From contig CM062815.1 in NCBI GenBank assembly GCA_031772625.1, positions 921,980,582 through 922,044,581 of the forward strand: DNA of 64,000 nt, given 5' to 3'. Under the pieces are notes generated by a model that ran no database searches, was not told the DNA's origin, and saw nothing but the letters and a program-made list of their open reading frames with translations. The number at the start of each line of letters is the position of its first letter. Position 1 is the first letter of the stretch. The position numbers were made by a program, and so were the translations under genes. Positions 40,461 to 52,089 of the stretch are shown here, piece after piece. Origin of the DNA: Pinus tabuliformis. Taxonomy: Eukaryota > Streptophyta > Pinopsida > Pinales > Pinaceae.

Positions 40461-41908
40461 TGTTGGCATTATGACACAAGTGTTGTCCTTGATGGCAACT
40501 CACTCAGATGACAGATCACAATTCAGCAAGTTAACAACACAGAGTTCAGATCAAACTTCACAGGATGAAGAAAGATAGGTATACATAGGTTCGCCATTGG
40601 CCAAGCTGCATATACATGTGGGTTCACTGTATACAAGTCATGTATACGTACACATGCACTTTCACAAAATTCAAGGCACGTATATCTTGGAAAACTAGGT
40701 TTTGGTCCAAGGAATTTGGCCCATGGTATTTTGATCCAAGGTATTGGTCCAAGGTATCTCGTCCGAGGTATTGACTGCAGGTATTGGGTCTAAGGTATTG
40801 GTCCTAAGTGGTTTTGGTCCTATGTACTTAAGGATTGAATATTTGATGAAGAGTGAGATCTAGCATACAGGTTATTAGGTTATGGTGCATAGCTAGATCT
40901 GAATCGAGGATGAACCTTAGTCCTTGATGAAGGATAAGATCTAATGATGGGTCAAGATCTTAAGGCTTGAAATGAATTATCTTTATGTGGTTTGATCATT
41001 TATCTGAATAATTGGCACATGTTGTAGTTTGTAAATATGATGATTTGGGTATAACTGAAGTCTGGAATTGTTGTAGTGTTTAAATCATCATTTACAGATT
41101 TGTACACAGGTTCACTTTACAAAAGGCGCGTATACACGTTGGTTCTGCATATCAAAACAACGTATACATCTTAAAATTTGATTTGCAGATCTGTACGCAG
41201 GTTCGCCTTGAGGAAAGCGTGTATGCACGTAGGTTTGACACATGGAAGCAGTGTATACCTTATAAAATATGTTTTAGCTGCTTTTGTTTATTTTTGTAGT
41301 GATTTGGGTTCTAGTTTGGGTGCTGGTTACTGTTTTCTGGTTACGGCATTCTAAAAGATCAGATTGAAGGGTTGTTAGAGTGATTGATTGATTCAGTTGT
41401 GATTGGTTAAAAGGAGATTAGTTGATGCAAATATATTTGATGATTGAATGATGTTATGGATCCAGTATGAAAATTTATGAAACGTGGTCCCTAGAAGAAA
41501 AGAGAAGGTTGTAGCCTTCTATAGGCTGGCACCTACGTACTAGTATACATATCAGCTAGTACAAGAGCTAGGGGGTTGTATCTCCCTTCCAGGAGAAGCT
41601 GGAGAATGAGAGAAGGTTGTAGCCTTCTACAGGTATAAGCCTGCGTACTGGTATAAGACTGCGCTAGTACAAAAATTGTAAAAAGAAGTTTCTTATTATT
41701 ATTAAAAAGAAGATAGAGACGATTGCAGCAGGTTACTGTTTATATGATTCTGATGCAATGATTAAAGATCAACATATGATGAATTAACTGAATCATATAC
41801 ACGTAAGTTCCATTAACTGAAGTAGCGTATATGAATATGATTATAGAAATGAAAAATTATTGACTTTCTAATACTGATTCACCCCCCCTCTCAGTATTAT
41901 TTCCAACA
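40461..41908 (+). repeat. 5' LTR of copia (1,448 bp), promoter-deleted
   Basis: It lacks two blocks present in the 3' LTR. About 53 bp at ~40820 include the TATA box and about 85 bp at ~41732 include the TTTCCACC block. It holds GTATAC palindromes (~40.6 kb), a GGTCCAAGGTATT minisatellite (40701-40835) and AGAAGGTTGTAGCCTTCT hairpins (~41.5-41.63 kb). Confidence 0.93.
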
Positions 41909-41910
41909 AT

Positions 41911-41922
41911 TGGTATCAAAGC
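41911..41922 (+). promoter_or_regulatory. Primer-binding site (initiator tRNA-Met type)
   Basis: TGGTATCAAAGC, two bases after the LTR. It differs at one base from the canonical TGGTATCAGAGC of copia elements. Confidence 0.9.
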
Positions 41923-41968
41923 AAGTCCTTCAGAAGAAGCTTGATCGCTTAAAGGTAGATCCATCATC

Positions 41969-43170
41969 ATGAGTAATCAAGAAAGAGAGGGATCCATCAG
42001 ACCACCAATACTTGATGGAACCAACTTTGTTTATTGGAAGGTAAGAACCACAGCCTATCTTCAATCCCTTGGAACAGATGTCTTGGAAATCGTGGAAGGA
42101 GGATATAGATTTCCATCAGTAATTCCTACAGATATGGCAGGTAAAAATCAATATGAAACCAATGCCAAGGCTATCAATACATTATTGGGAAGTCTGTCAC
42201 AATCAGAGTTTGTCAAGGTTATGCAACTCAAATCCACCAAAGAAATATGGGACAAAATCGTTCTAAGCTACGAAGGAGATTCTTAGGTAAAACGTGCTAA
42301 ACTACAAACTCTCATAATTCAATATGAAACTCTCAAGATGCATAATGATGAAAGTATAGCTAGTTACTTCTTACGTATAGATGAGATTGTTAATTGCATG
42401 AAGAATCTGGGTGAAGAGATAAAGGAAGTTACTTTAGTTGAAAAAGTATTAAGATCCTTGTCTGCTAAGTTTGAATCAAAAGTATCTGTCATAGAAGAAA
42501 AGCAGGATCTACAGACTATTACTATGAAGATGAAAATAGTAATGACTATAGACTTATGATGGCTTTTGAAGATGATGATTTCTTGGATGCTTTAGATGAA
42601 GATGACCTTTATGAATAAATCTCTAAACTCAAAATCTGTTTAGAAGAAAAGAATATGATTATAGATACTTTGACATTCCAGCTTGCTGAAAGAGAAAAAC
42701 ACAATGAAAAACTAGAATGTGAAATTGTGGGTCTAAGAAAGGATATTTAGAAAACAAAAGCTCTCAATCTTAGATTTACTAAAGCATCAAAAACCTTAAA
42801 TCAAGTTATCAAAGTGCAGCGTTCTCCTCTGACAAAAACAAGTCTTGGATATACTGAAGAAGCATCTCAAGCACAAAAGCTGTCAACCTCCACTAAAATC
42901 TATCTTGATGCAGCAAAGGGCAGTGAACAGGTTGACAATCATCAATAAAGGCATAAAGCAGATCACCAGGTAAATCAGGATCAATTTACTTCAAGGATGA
43001 ACAAAAGATACAACCAAACTCAGGTAAATCACACTCAATCTACTTCAAGAATGAATATCAATAGAAACTACAATCACCATGTCAGTAGATTCGATAATTG
43101 AAGGAACTTCTTTAATGGCGAATGTTTTCCATGTCATATCTTTGGACACAAAGCTACTCAATGTGTTGCT
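41969..43170 (+). pseudogene. gag: Copia gag
   Basis: From ATG: LDGTNFVYWKVRTTAYL and STKEIWDKIVLSYEGDS are the UBN2-type gag core. A TAG at 42284 follows (probably Gln originally), then the same frame continues with ESIASYFLRIDEIVNCMKNL and LVEKVLRSLSAKF. Near 42520 a frameshift leads to an acidic stretch, a coiled coil and a CCHC knuckle at 43123-43164 (CFPCHIFGHKATQC). Stops lie at several places, mostly TAG or TAA. Confidence 0.9.
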
Positions 43171-43429
43171 TAAAAGACCACCATGACTAGAGAAGCACGA
43201 AATCAAAGGAATGTGACAGGGATCATGAAAAGGTCCTACAATAACTTTCTCTTCTTTAAAATGAAATAGAATGCTCTATCCGCAACAACTTCGGTCACGA
43301 AGAATTTGAATGCAGGAGTAAATTTCAGCAAATATCTCAAAAGGAGAAAAATCCATTAATACCCAAAATATGGAAAAAGAAAGAACCACAAACAGAAAGA
43401 TGTGGCATAGCCTTGTATGCAGAAGGACA

Positions 43430-44700
43430 AGAAAATTAGTGGTACATCGACAGTGGATGCTCAAAACACATGACAGGTAACAAAGAAAAAATTCATTCAT
43501 ATAATGCCTTAGAAAAGGAAAAGAAGATCTCATTTGGAAATGACACTTCTACTGTCATAAAAGGTAAAGGCTCTGTTCTCTTAAAATAAAAAGTTAAAGC
43601 TAGGAATGTTATGTATGTTGATGGTCTAAAGCATAACCTATTGAGTGCCAGTCAAATGTGTGATCAAGGAAATGAAGTAGTATTTCGATCAAATGGATGT
43701 GTTGTTCATGAGCTTGATACAGGAGAAACCGTGATCAAAGGTATAAGAACTCCAAACAATTTATACATACTCAAGGGAGGACAACAACAGTGCTATCTAA
43801 GCAAAAATGATGAACACTAGCTATGGCACAGAATATTGGGGCATCTAAGCTTCTCTGAAATAAGAAAAGCATGCAGATTCTAGGCTGTTCGTGATCTTCT
43901 TGATATCAACATTCCAGAAAATACAATATGCAAATCATGTCAATTTGGTAAGCAAACCAGATCGCACTTGCCTGAAAAGGAAGGATTAGCTAGTAAGCCT
44001 CTTGAACTTGTTCATACTAATTTATGTGGACCATCAAGGAAAAGTCACCTCATGGAGAAGAATACTTTATATTGTTCATTGATGATTTTTCCACAATGTG
44101 TTACATAGGACTTCTCAAGCATAAAGATGAAGCATTTGAAAATTTCAAAGCCTTCAAAGCTTTGGTTGAAAATGAATCAGATCGTAAAATCAAATGCCTC
44201 AAATCTGATAGAGGAGGGGAATTTACCTCTGATGAATTCTTTGAATTTTGTGAAGAACATGGAATAAAAAGGCAATTCTCCACTGCAAGGACTCCTCAGC
44301 AAAATGGACTAGTAGAAAGGATGAACAGAACTGTTCAACAAATGGTTCGTGCTATGCTAGATGAGTCTGGAACTCTTGCAACCTTCTAGGATGAAGCTGC
44401 ATTCGCTGCCGTAACTATTCTCAATGAAGCAAATGTTCGGGTAAACAACACTCAAACTCCACATGAACTTTGGTATAGTAAGACTCCTACTGTAAAATAC
44501 TTCAAAGATTTTGGAAGAAAATGTTACATCAAAAGGACTGATGAAAAACTTGGTAAGTTTGAACCCAGAGCGGATGAAGGTATGCTCCTTGATTACTCTT
44601 CCTGAAGTAAAGGATATAAATGTTGTAATAAAATACTTGGGAAAATTATTGAAAGTATTGATGTTGTGGTTGATGAAGCATGCAAAAATCCAAATCAAGT
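43430..44700 (+). pseudogene. Copia protease and integrase
   Basis: Protease: WYIDSGCSKHMTG near 43440, then NVMYVDGLKHNLLSASQM. Integrase zinc region: HRILGHLSFSEIRKA with CKSCQFGKQTR. Core: LVHTNLCGP, where Asn replaces the first catalytic Asp (normally HTDLCGP), then SDRGGEFTSDEF (second Asp) and QQNGLVERMNRT (Glu). It is interrupted by stops (43818, 43880, 44387) and frameshifts near 44020 and 44500. Protease and integrase cannot be made. Confidence 0.9.
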
Positions 44701-44878
44701 AAAAAATGAAGATTATGAAGAAGATAAGGATTATCCTCCCACATCAAATCAGACTAATTCTGAAGAAGAAACCAATGAAGCACTAGAATAAGAGATAACG
44801 GTAGAAGAAAATACTCCGTCGAGGTATGTTCAGAAAAATCATCCAGAGACTCAAATTTTCGGACAGAAAGAGGCAGGT

Positions 44879-46475
44879 GTGCAGACGAGAAGAACTATTA
44901 CAGAAGCTTCAAGCTATCTAGCATTACTATCCTCCACCGAACCTCAAAATGTAAATGAAGCATGCAAAGATGAATGTTGGGTCAAGGCCATGAATGAAGA
45001 ACTTGAGAAAATTGAAAAGAATAATACTCAGGAATTAGTTCCTAGACCTCATGATAAGAATATCATAGGAACTAAATGGATATTCAAAAACAAGCTAAAG
45101 GAAAATGGAGAAGTTATTAGAAGCAAGGCCAGACTTGTTTGTAAAGGATATGCTCAACAAGAAGGTATAGATTTTGAAGAAACTTTTGCACCTGTTGCTA
45201 GACTTGAAGCCATAAGAATGTTCCTTTCTCTTTCTAGTTTTCAAAAATTCAAAGTATACCAAATGGATGTAAAATCTACCTTTCTTAATGGAGACTTAGA
45301 AGAAGAAGTCTATATTGAGCAACCAGATGGATTCATTCTTGGAAATGATGCAAAACTTGTATGCAGACTCAGAAAGGCTCTCTATGGTCTAAAACAAGCT
45401 CTAAGGGCCTGGTATTACCATCTTGACAAATATCTCCATCAACAAGGTTTTTCAAAGGGATCAGCTGATAGCAATCTATATACAAAGATTGACAATAATA
45501 AATTGCTAATACTTGTTGTGTATGTTGATGATATCATTTTTGGTAGCAATGAAGAAGCCATGAGTTGGAATTTTGCTTCGATAATGCAACAAGAATTTGA
45601 AATGTCCCTGCTTGGTGAGCTTACATATTTTCTTGGTCTACAAGTTCAACAAAATAAAGATGGTATTTTTCTATCACAAGCCAAATATCTCAAACAGATC
45701 TTCAAAAAATGTGGCATGGAATATTTTAAACCAGTATGTACCCCAATGGTAACAGGATGCAGTCTCATCTCAAATGATGAATCAGTAGCGGTACATCAAC
45801 CAACTTACAGATCCATGATTGGCAGTTTGATTTATCTAACAGGTACCCGACCAGACATCATGCATGTAGTGGGAATAGTTAGAATATTCCAAGCAAATCC
45901 AAAGGAATCACACCTTTAGGCAATCAAAAGGATTTTCAAATATCTTCAAGGAACACAAAATTTTGTTTTATGGTATCCTAGAGATACAGATCTTGCACTT
46001 CATGCATATACAGATGCAAATTTGGCAGGAAGCATTGATGACAGAAAAAGCACTAGTGGTGGTGCATTCTATATAGGTTCCAAATTAGTGTCTTGGTTCA
46101 GCAAGAAACAAAGTTCAATTGAATTATCTACAACTGAAGCAAAATATGTGGCTGCTACATCTTGCTGCACACAACTACTTTGGATGATGCAAACATTGCA
46201 AGACATTCATATCACATGTACTCCACCCATCTCCATTCCATGTGATAATACCAGTGCCATCAGTATTTCAAAGAATCTAGTCATGCATCCAAGACCAAGC
46301 ACATACCCATCAAATATCATTTTCTACATGAACAAGTGCTTCAAATAAAGGTCAAATTGGAGTATTTTCCCTCCAAATAATAGGTTGTTGATATATTCAC
46401 CAAACCACCACCCAGAGAGACATTTGAATATCTCAAACAGAAGTTGGGAGTAGTTGTTGCATCATCTTGTTGTTA
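44879..46475 (+). pseudogene. Copia RT and RNase H
   Basis: A 346-codon open stretch contains most of [66 protein letters not shown] and [10 protein letters not shown] (catalytic Asp pair). After a TAG at 45917, RNase H follows: YTDANLAGSIDDRKSTSGG, ELSTTEAKYVAA and PCDNTSAISI, holding the catalytic Asp, Glu and Asp. It ends with IFTKPPPRETFEYLKQKLG near 46440. RT catalytic motifs are intact; the polyprotein is not. Confidence 0.92.
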
Positions 46476-47392
46476 AATCCTATCTGTTTCAGAGAAAGGT
46501 TGGTATACGCGAGTTTCATGAAGCAAAGTCGTGTACATACGCTGGTTTCTGTGGATACAGTTGCGTATAAGTTGGTTTGAGGAAAAGTAGTGGGCCAAAC
46601 TCAGGAAGAAAGGGGTCTGATATGCTTTAGTGAATTATCTGCTCTGCTTGATGATAGTTACAGTCTATGGATGTCATGTGGAAATATGATTGGTTGTTGA
46701 TAACTTCATGTATATCTGTTTGATGATGATGCCTTGATAGCTCTTCTATTATATGAAATGATTAGATCTGACAGTGATCATCTAGCACAGGTTTAGGGGG
46801 AGCATATGCTTCTAATAATGCATTGTTGGCATTATCTTAGAAGATCTTGGTACAGCTCCGCACAGTTGTTTTTTATTCAGGTGGAACAGGGTCAGGAGGA
46901 GAACATGGTTGCTAGTCCAGATGCTAATTTACAAATGTTGCTGATGATAGTTGCTGATGACTCTCATGGTCTTGTTTAATATATTTGGTCTCTGTTATAT
47001 ATGTCATGTATATCTTTTAATGTAAAGGTCATGAAACGACCTAATTGTTACCCTATTATGCATGGGATGGATGATGTAATGTTTCTTTTTTTGACATGTA
47101 TAAACACTTGGTATATCCCCACTTGGTTGGGCGATGGATGTATGTATGAGCCATTGGTGATAGGAAGGTCTTTTATGATGTATGTATAGAGTCATGTTCC
47201 TCTTTTAGAAAAATTTGTTTTTGTAGGCCTTGCTTATATTCAGAGGGAGCATGGACTCGATCATGGAGCTCAATCAGCACACTTTAGCATATCAGAGAAT
47301 TCAGCATGTACTCAGGGGGACCATAACCCTTTGCCCTTGATGAAAAATGGGGAGAGTAACTTGGGATCGCCATCAAGTCCAAATGGGGAGAT
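46476..47392 (+). other. Copia 3' untranslated region and polypurine tract
   Basis: About 900 bp without a gene. Near 46500-46580 it carries a GTATACGCGAGTTTC/GTGTACATACGCTGG block like the LTR repeats. The polypurine tract (47381-47392) precedes the LTR. Confidence 0.7.
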
Positions 47393-49004
47393 TGTTGGCA
47401 TTATGACACAGGTGTTGTTCTTGGTGGCAACTCACTCAGATGACAGATCACAGTTCAACAAGTTAACAACACAGATTTCAGATCAGACTTCACAGGATGA
47501 AGAAAGAGAGGTATACGCAGGTTCACCATTGGCCAAGCTGCGTATACACGTGGGTTCACTGTATACAAGTCGTGTATACGTACACACGCACTTTCACAGA
47601 ATTCAAGGCATGTATATCTTGGAAAACTAAGTTTTGGTCCAAGGTATTTTGTCCATGGTATTTTGATCCATGGTATTGGTCCAAGGTATCTGGTCTGAGG
47701 TATTGACCCCAGGTATTGGGTCCAAGGTATTGGTCCTAAGTGGTTTTGGTCCATGGTATTGAGTAAGGCCTAAGACTATAAAAGGAGGAGAATATCATTA
47801 GGCCAATGTACTTAAGGATTGAATATTTGATGAAGAGTATGATCTAGCATACAGGTTATTGGGATATGGTGCATAGTTGGATCTGAATCAAGGATGAACC
47901 TTAGCACTTGATGAAGGATAAGATCTAATGATGGGTCAAGATCTTAAGGCTTGAAGTGAATTATCTTTATGTGGTTTGATCATTTATCTGAATAATTGGC
48001 GCATGTTGTAGTCTATAAATATGATAATCTGGGCATAACTGAAGTCTGGAATTGTTGTAGTGTTTAAATCATCATTTACAGATCTTTACGCAGGTTCACT
48101 TTACAAAAGGCGAGTATACACACTGGTTCTGCATATCAAAACAACATATACATCTTGAAATTTGATTTGCAAATCTGTACACAGGTTTTCCTTGAGGAAA
48201 GCATGTATGCATGTAGGTTTGACACATGGAAGCAACGTATACCTTATAAAACATGTTTTAGCTACTTCTGTTTGCTGTTGTAGTGTTCTGGGTTGTGGTT
48301 ACTGTTTTCTGGTTATAGCATTCTGAAAGATCATATTGAAAGGTTGTTAGAGTGATTGATTGATTCAGTTGTGATTGGTTCAAAGGAGATTGGTTGATGC
48401 AGATATATTTGATGATTGAATGATGTTATGGATCCAGTCTGAAAATCTATGAAATGTGGTGCCTGGAAGAAAATAGAAGGTTGTAGCCTTCTGTAGGCCG
48501 AAACCTATGTACTAGTATACATATCAGCTAGTACAAGAGCTAAGGGGTTGTAGCTCCCTTCCAAGAGAAGCTGGAGAACGAGAGAAGGTTGTAGCCTTCT
48601 GTAGGTATAAGCCTGGGTACTGGTATAAGACTGTGCCAATACAAAAATTATAAAAAGAAGTTTCTTATTATTATTAAAAAGAATATAAATACGATTGCAG
48701 CAGGTGGTTTTCACCCACATTGGGTTTCCACCTTATATCTTGTGTTTATGTGTGTGATTGTCTGTTCTATTTTTACTGCACCCAGTTACTATTTATATGA
48801 TTCTGATGCACGGATTAAAGATCAACATATGATGAATTAACTAAATCATAAGTTTGTTGGATATACACTAGTTGCCTTAAGCACAATTGCGTATACACGC
48901 GAGTTCCATTAACTGAAGTAGCATATATGAATCTGATTATAGAAATGAAAAATTATTGACTTGCTAATACTGATTCACCCCCCCTCTCAGTATTATTTCC
49001 AACA
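47393..49004 (+). repeat. 3' LTR of copia (1,612 bp)
   Basis: Fuller than the 5' LTR. TATA box CTATAAAAG at 47776-47784. GTATAC at 47511, 47542, 47561 and 47574. Minisatellite of GGTCCAAGGTATT-type units at 47632-47763. Confidence 0.93.
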
Positions 49005-49968
49005 ATAGTGTTAATAAATTTATGATCTAAGGAAATAATCATACATTGTAAAAACTTACAACATATCAAAAGATTCATTATGATGAGTTGTTCATTGGAA
49101 TATCCATGATAGTTTATAGATGAAGGATATGATAAGGTGCAACAAAGAGATGCATCAACTTGTGTTGTTGTATAAAACTTGTTATGTGATGTTGAATTTA
49201 ATTTCAATAATGTTTCCCTTTTTCCTAAGTATTTAGCTCTAATCACATAACAAGTAGATGAAGATTTTGTGGATGCTAATTATATCTCTAAATCCACTTT
49301 GGAGTCCTCTCTTTATTTTCATTATCACGGTGTTTAGGATTGAGATGAAGTTCATGAGCATAATGAAGAGAGAAAAATAAACATTGAAATGCCAAAGGCT
49401 TTCAATTTCTCTCTCAATCCCATATTGGTAAAAATGGTATATGTACAGAATAATTCCCATCGATCTTCTCCTTTTTATATTCCCATCCTTATTGACTCAT
49501 TAGGAAACCATTTTTAGTAGGTAAAGGTAATAAATATTATAACTCCCTATTCTATGGGAATGACCCTATTTATGATATTAAGACTAAGAATCCTATAGAA
49601 GGAACATCAAACTATGATCCATCAAATATATAAGTTTATTTCCCAAATATGTGCCCTATAGTGAAGGGATAGTTTCAAGGAAGACACATAAGTCATATCA
49701 ATTAGATAAATATGTGTTCAATGATTTAGCTAGAAAATCTTCTCAATATGGATAGATAATAAAATTATGTCCATTAGCATTTTTAAGGAGCATTATTAGT
49801 TTTCAAGGGAAATGAACATGAGATCTTGATTATTAACATTATATGTAATAGGGAAATCAAATGAATATTCTCCTTCATATGTCAATTCAGGGTATTTCCT
49901 ATGCTTTGTGACTTGATTTCATGGTTGCATTGGCTCTTTGATTACAATTAACACAACCTCTTTCTATT
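49005..49968. other. Unassigned AT-rich sequence
   Basis: Short minus-strand ORFs occur but I recognise no protein. It is the continuation of the copia target site. Confidence 0.5.
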
Positions 49969-50461
49969 TCTTGGAAACATTATTTTCATTGATGCTGAAG
50001 ACAAGGGAAGACTACTTATGTCCAAGATAAATATTGGAAAATAAATATTATTGAACTATTGTTTTTGGACTGTTGATGCATGTTTGTATACCCTATATTT
50101 GAAGGAATTATTACTCCAATTATCTATCTTAAATTGGAGCATAGGATATGTGGTTGGAAATGTTATTTCAAGACATTTCCAATGTTATATTGCACTCCCT
50201 ATAATTCCATTGGAATGAGTATATATGACAAATTTCATCAAGATAACCCAACCAAAGTACAAGCAAGTCAACTCAACTAGTTTTACAAGTCAGCCCCACA
50301 AGTGAACGTACAAACCATATAAATAAAGGGAATATGAATAGATTTGAACACTATCCAAGAAATAATAGATTTTAGGATTCAAAAAGAATTAAGGAATAAT
50401 TATTAGGTTGATTTTTGGAGTCCAAAGGTGGAAGCAAAAATGTGATTTATGAGGTGAATGA

Positions 50462-51260
50462 GTCATCTTGGAATTTTTTCTATAAATTTTCTTTTGGAAA
50501 GTTTCAGACTATAAAAGGTGGAGGCGCTAGATCGATGATATTCCTATGGTTAAAATTTCATACCCTTTTTTTCTATAATTTTAGAGATATGCTATGAGTA
50601 AGATATGCCTCCTTAATGCTCCTGAAATATTCTTCAAACAAGTCATTTTGGTAGTTTCACTATAAATTTTCTTCTGGGATGTTTCGAAACCTAAAATTTG
50701 GAGGATATATGTAGAACATATTCATGTACATGTGGTTCAAATTTCAGGCCTTGTTTCAATACAATTTTGGATATATGGTCAGACGAAGTAGGCTTCCTAA
50801 ATGCTCACAAAATTTACTTCAAATATGTCAGCTTGGTATTTTCACTATAAATTTATTTCTATGATGTTTCAAAATATGAAATCTAGAGGAGATAGAGACA
50901 TCTCAAGGTACATGCATTAGAAATTTTAGACCTTATTTCACTATAATTTTTGAGATATGATTCAAGGAAGTTATTGTTCTTGAATTCCCCCAACACATGA
51001 TTTAGACATGTCAGCTTGGAATATTTTTTAATTTCCTTCTAAGATGTTTTAGAGTATGAAATATGGAGGGGAGAGAGAAGAAATATTTAGGTATTTATGA
51101 TAGAAATTTTAGAACATGTTTTTTTGTAGTTTAGGTGATATGATCTGAGGGATTTAATGTTCTCGAATTCTCTTGAAACGTGCTTCAAATAGAACAACTT
51201 GGAAATTTTAATATAGGATTTTTTTTAGATGTTTCAGACTATGAAAGATAGACGAGATAG
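50462..51260 (+). repeat. Tandem array, about 4.5 units of ~180 bp
   Basis: Units begin near 50462, 50641, 50826, 51009 and 51185, each with a 'gtcakcttggwatttt...tataaattttctt...gatgtttc' block. Units are strongly diverged, so the array is old. Confidence 0.75.
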
Positions 51261-51534
51261 AGAAGAAACATGTAGGTTCCTATGGTAAAAGTCTTAGCAC
51301 TAGATTTTCAAACTTCGATACATGGCATGTTGTGCAAGTTCATCCTTGGGAAGAAACCAAAAGAAACAATTTTTGGGAGAAGTAGACTTTGTGAATGCAT
51401 AAGAAATCAATAGATCTAGTGAAGGAAGAAGCAACAATGAAACTTTATGAAAAAAGAACTAGTTAATAGACATTATGAATAAGAAAGCAGACTTCGTGAA
51501 TTAGGTCGGTACATGTTAATATTCACAACAAAAT

Positions 51535-51872
51535 GGATTGGTGTCTCCTTTATGTCAGTGCATACAAAGCAGTAGAGGGGATTGGTGTCTCATGTCAGTT
51601 GGTGCCTAAAAATTAGTTGAGGGGATTGGTGTCTCTTGTAGTTTGGTGCCTAAAAATTAGCAGAAGGACTTGGTGTCTCATGTAGGTATGAAACTACAAA
51701 AAAACATAGGGGATTGGTGTCTCTTGTAAGTTGGTGCCTATAAAACAACAAAGGGGACTGGTGTCTCTTGTAGGTTATTTACTACAAAGAAAAAAAGGGA
51801 ACTGATGTCTCATGTAGGTTCGTTTTTACAAATTGATGTAATAGTAGGTTGGTGCCTACAAGATCTTTCATA
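51535..51872 (+). repeat. Minisatellite, about 7 units of ~50 bp
   Basis: The repeated core is GGGGATTGGTGTCTCTTGTA, followed by GTTGGTGCCTA and an A-rich spacer. Confidence 0.85.
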
Positions 51873-52024
51873 TAAAAAAAATTGAATAGTTTCTATGTAT
51901 ATCTTGTGTTACTGGTTTAATTTATGACATTGATGTTTTATGATGTTTGGATGGATTTAAATAATTATAAATTATCATTACATTGATTCATCATCCCTCT
52001 CAATATAATTGTGAATCCAACAAT

Positions 52025-52036
52025 AGGTATCAGAGT
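52025..52036 (+). promoter_or_regulatory. Primer-binding site
   Basis: AGGTATCAGAGT, two bases after the LTR end. Close to the copia initiator-tRNA-Met site. Confidence 0.8.
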
Positions 52037-52089
52037 AGGTTCCTTTAGAATTAGTCTAGCCACTGGAAGGAAACTTTTAGAGGGGCCAT

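Larger units (their letters stand above)
40461..49004 (+). mobile_element. Copia (Ty1-type) element, complete structure, mutated
   Basis: LTRs start TGTTGGCATTATGACACA and end TATTTCCAACA. Perfect target duplication ATAGT (40456-40460 and 49005-49009). The primer-binding site is TGGTATCAAAGC and the polypurine tract AAATGGGGAGAT. Domain order gag, protease, integrase, RT, RNase H is diagnostic of copia. Gag style suggests a Tork-like lineage (low confidence). More than ten in-frame stops and a few frameshifts show it is dead. Confidence 0.95.
49969..52022 (+). repeat. 5' LTR of second copia (2,054 bp) with two tandem arrays
   Basis: It matches 55422 onward for ~450 bp (GAAGACTACTTATGTCCAAG block). 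It contains a ~180-bp tandem repeat and a ~52-bp minisatellite. It ends GTGAATCCAACA. Confidence 0.85.

Noticed and set aside
49005-49460. Minus-strand ORFs of 97 and 73 codons as a host gene
   Set aside because: AT-rich, unconvincing composition, no recognisable domain or splice structure; left as unassigned.
50462-51872. CRISPR array
   Set aside because: Units are contiguous, imperfect tandem repeats without unique spacers, inside a plant LTR.
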